Origin: a bacterium F11
Lineage (GTDB): Bacteria; Elusimicrobiota; Elusimicrobia; F11
Direction of reading: 5' to 3'
Length of the DNA stretch: 24,523 bases
Assembly (NCBI GenBank): GCA_002176905.1
Contig: MSYE01000122.1
Coordinates: 1-24,523 of the forward strand
Shown piece by piece: positions 24,401 through 24,523 of this stretch (position 1 is its first letter; each line of letters begins with the position of its first letter). The position numbers and the translations under genes are program-made. The notes beneath the pieces were generated by a model. It did no database searches and had not been told where the DNA came from. It was given only the letters and a program-made list of their open reading frames with translations.

Positions 24401-24523
24401 AGAGGCGTTATCGGGGATATATCTGGTGGATAAGAATGGTTGGCATTTAAAAAAATCAGATTCTCATGAAATTTTTATTTTAAGTCCTCTGTTGCGTTTC
24501 AAAGACACCATGTTGCTCTACCT
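21420..24523 (+). CDS. Continuation of the giant frame after the TAA (partial, 3' end outside window)
   Basis: After the stop at 21375-21377 the same frame stays open without another stop to the window edge. The 14 codons before the first ATG (21420) already read as normal protein (KRPPPTVSGRVTDV). The ATG, and the GTGs at 21408 and 21417, lack a good Shine-Dalgarno. The product (1,034 codons visible from the ATG) has no signal peptide or transmembrane segment. It consists of beta-rich, propeller-like repeats of about 45-55 residues that continue those upstream of the stop. Most likely this is the C-terminal part of the giant protein, separated by a point nonsense change, a sequence error or a recoded stop; an independent gene is less likely. 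Confidence 0.75.
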   Translation, partial: MQLKGQTIIVSQNKGSYDKPRVNIFRLGIDANGDPTLANQFITHELPTLDCRLVKTKVIGNKLYNLYRFSQGPYSSSYRVGTITLEQGILSLDTKFAEFETQHDLVDFWKVGDKFVFMAGGAEKIYQTEFDIPLSILLTLEGSGSEMELKPIVGYFFSLEYGVGHSFELFGDDLYLTSPGDPGRTIQRIKFEDYDSHDSNVSPLTIQFEEVSIPHFKNPMHLSATPKGLVFYANPTSSTETHAVQFDPRPDTSPPRPPRRPIEFQELNQFPGLYLGVPGGITVDKSIVKLDRETSLRSTLYTLPFSEEANAFPTYGTLIPGTEQNLFLHPSIYKREPAIAFGKILMNDQLAMEHYSSLNVLSLSSDPITSSFPPFKGDLISVAKQGNDFLGAIKPETDSSNAFVVNLKISQREQIPHQLPSGFSPRQLVYHRHSLLISGEENNQGQLYRFHMDHDDNDPVRFHGEKIARMIKDRDHLLMIVEQDSLYYAYDFNEVDGDRPLTTPLPFGPQDIDVNHLSAVYEEGQWLMAAPNNGTGTSTPGLFSFTPGAPFRTEPIPFEMESGDMFEVLRGKPGQVLAFHSQPSSHSTLYELNVPAPSEQENILNQLDVEVWGGEQEVKFGILGPGRPIEIEGQYFAIDKGLGLAQAKDSLVKVEEGKTTELKEGLYSGLARDEKSTSSLLLFESTDESPRKLQSYTYDSGRDSLSANGSRSLPDGTKKLVEIDEELFAVREMGDPGETGFTDKTLSSLESGTEFILPEANLESDPVTQKFEVGTPQDEWVHVVGFGRDAGKNRYALYRVNRTGGEFQPLPQGEENDQHSILPGILAKVDNNVIYATTSDGEDFILWNDIGAAYGTKPLAHWEDNPGIKHIETWNGHVMAVTQSDDGKPVYLHAVTPDQDGIKYTRDLGNFKRIYPQTLKVLGEHLTFFVIDEEDHLKLVRIGLQDFPLTEAQPAFPKYEVEALAQKPIDELSESQHLNLEEVDGNLYTQIAEKEALSGIYLVDKNGWHLKKSDSHEIFILSPLLRFKDTMLLY

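Larger units (their letters stand above)
21111..24523 (+). repeat. Beta-propeller-like repeat array spanning the in-frame stop
   Basis: From about residue 5620 to the window edge short beta-rich units recur about every 45-55 residues: a turn (G/D plus L/V), a hydrophobic strand of 4-5 residues, a polar loop and a second strand with Tyr/Phe. Examples are HSLLISGEENNQGQLYRF, GQVLAFHSQPSSHSTLYEL and NNVIYATTSDGEDFILW. This resembles propeller blades (kelch/NHL/WD-like), but no family signature is strong. Units lie on both sides of the TAA at 21375. Confidence 0.4.

Noticed and set aside
1..24523. tRNA, rRNA, CRISPR array, transposase or integrase genes
   Set aside because: None were recognised; the window is almost fully filled by protein-coding sequence and the repeats seen are too few and too short for a CRISPR array.

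Overview
The window looks like part of a Gram-negative bacterial chromosome with ordinary GC content. I think it comes from an uncultivated lineage such as Omnitrophota (candidate phylum OP3). That is inference from three things: a giant secreted or membrane gene beside a normal F-type ATP synthase operon, short palindromic repeats inserted into coding sequence, and the look of the N-terminal domain of the giant protein. No rRNA or other marker gene confirms it.

Region 1 (1-2833, minus strand) is the F0 part of an ATP synthase operon, read right to left: atpZ-like, atpI-like, atpB (a), atpE (c), atpF (b), atpH (delta, cut by the window edge). The genes are tightly coupled (TAATG and ATGA overlaps, zero gap between atpI and atpB). 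The only sizeable internal gap, between atpE and atpF, holds a 10-bp inverted repeat. The atpZ reading frame lacks a normal start codon and carries a palindrome.

Region 2 (2947-4110, minus strand) is an AAA-type ATPase of the DUF4143 kind lying just upstream of the operon in the same orientation. Between it and the next gene (4111-4253) is a divergent intergenic region with promoter-like boxes and two small palindromes.

Region 3 (4254-24523, plus strand) is one enormous reading frame. From 4254 it runs 5,707 codons to a TAA at 21375. After that single stop the same frame continues with natural-looking protein for another 1,048 codons to the window edge without a second stop. The natural unit is therefore at least about 6,750 codons. 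Modules in order: signal peptide; TraB/ChaN/Tiki-like domain; CPBP-like membrane module 1; uncharacterised soluble region and one transmembrane segment; Pol-beta-type nucleotidyltransferase-like domain; helical region with HETAE; basic helical region; CPBP-like module 2; M50/site-2-protease-like domain with HELGH; class I methyltransferase-like domain; a degenerate tandem repeat; CPBP-like module 3; CheR-like methyltransferase domain; CPBP-like module 4; GHKL ATPase-like domain with rearranged motif order; and a beta-propeller-like repeat array that straddles the stop codon.

The most interesting points are (a) the lone in-frame TAA inside the repeat array, followed 3 nt later by a potential stem-loop; (b) four copies, spread over 4,300 residues, of a membrane module with the same spaced Glu / FxxxH / HxxxN(Q) pattern, plus an embedded site-2 protease, which together make an intramembrane-protease-rich giant protein; and (c) the GHKL domain whose DxGxG box lies after rather than before its other boxes. 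No function for the whole protein can be assigned from sequence alone.
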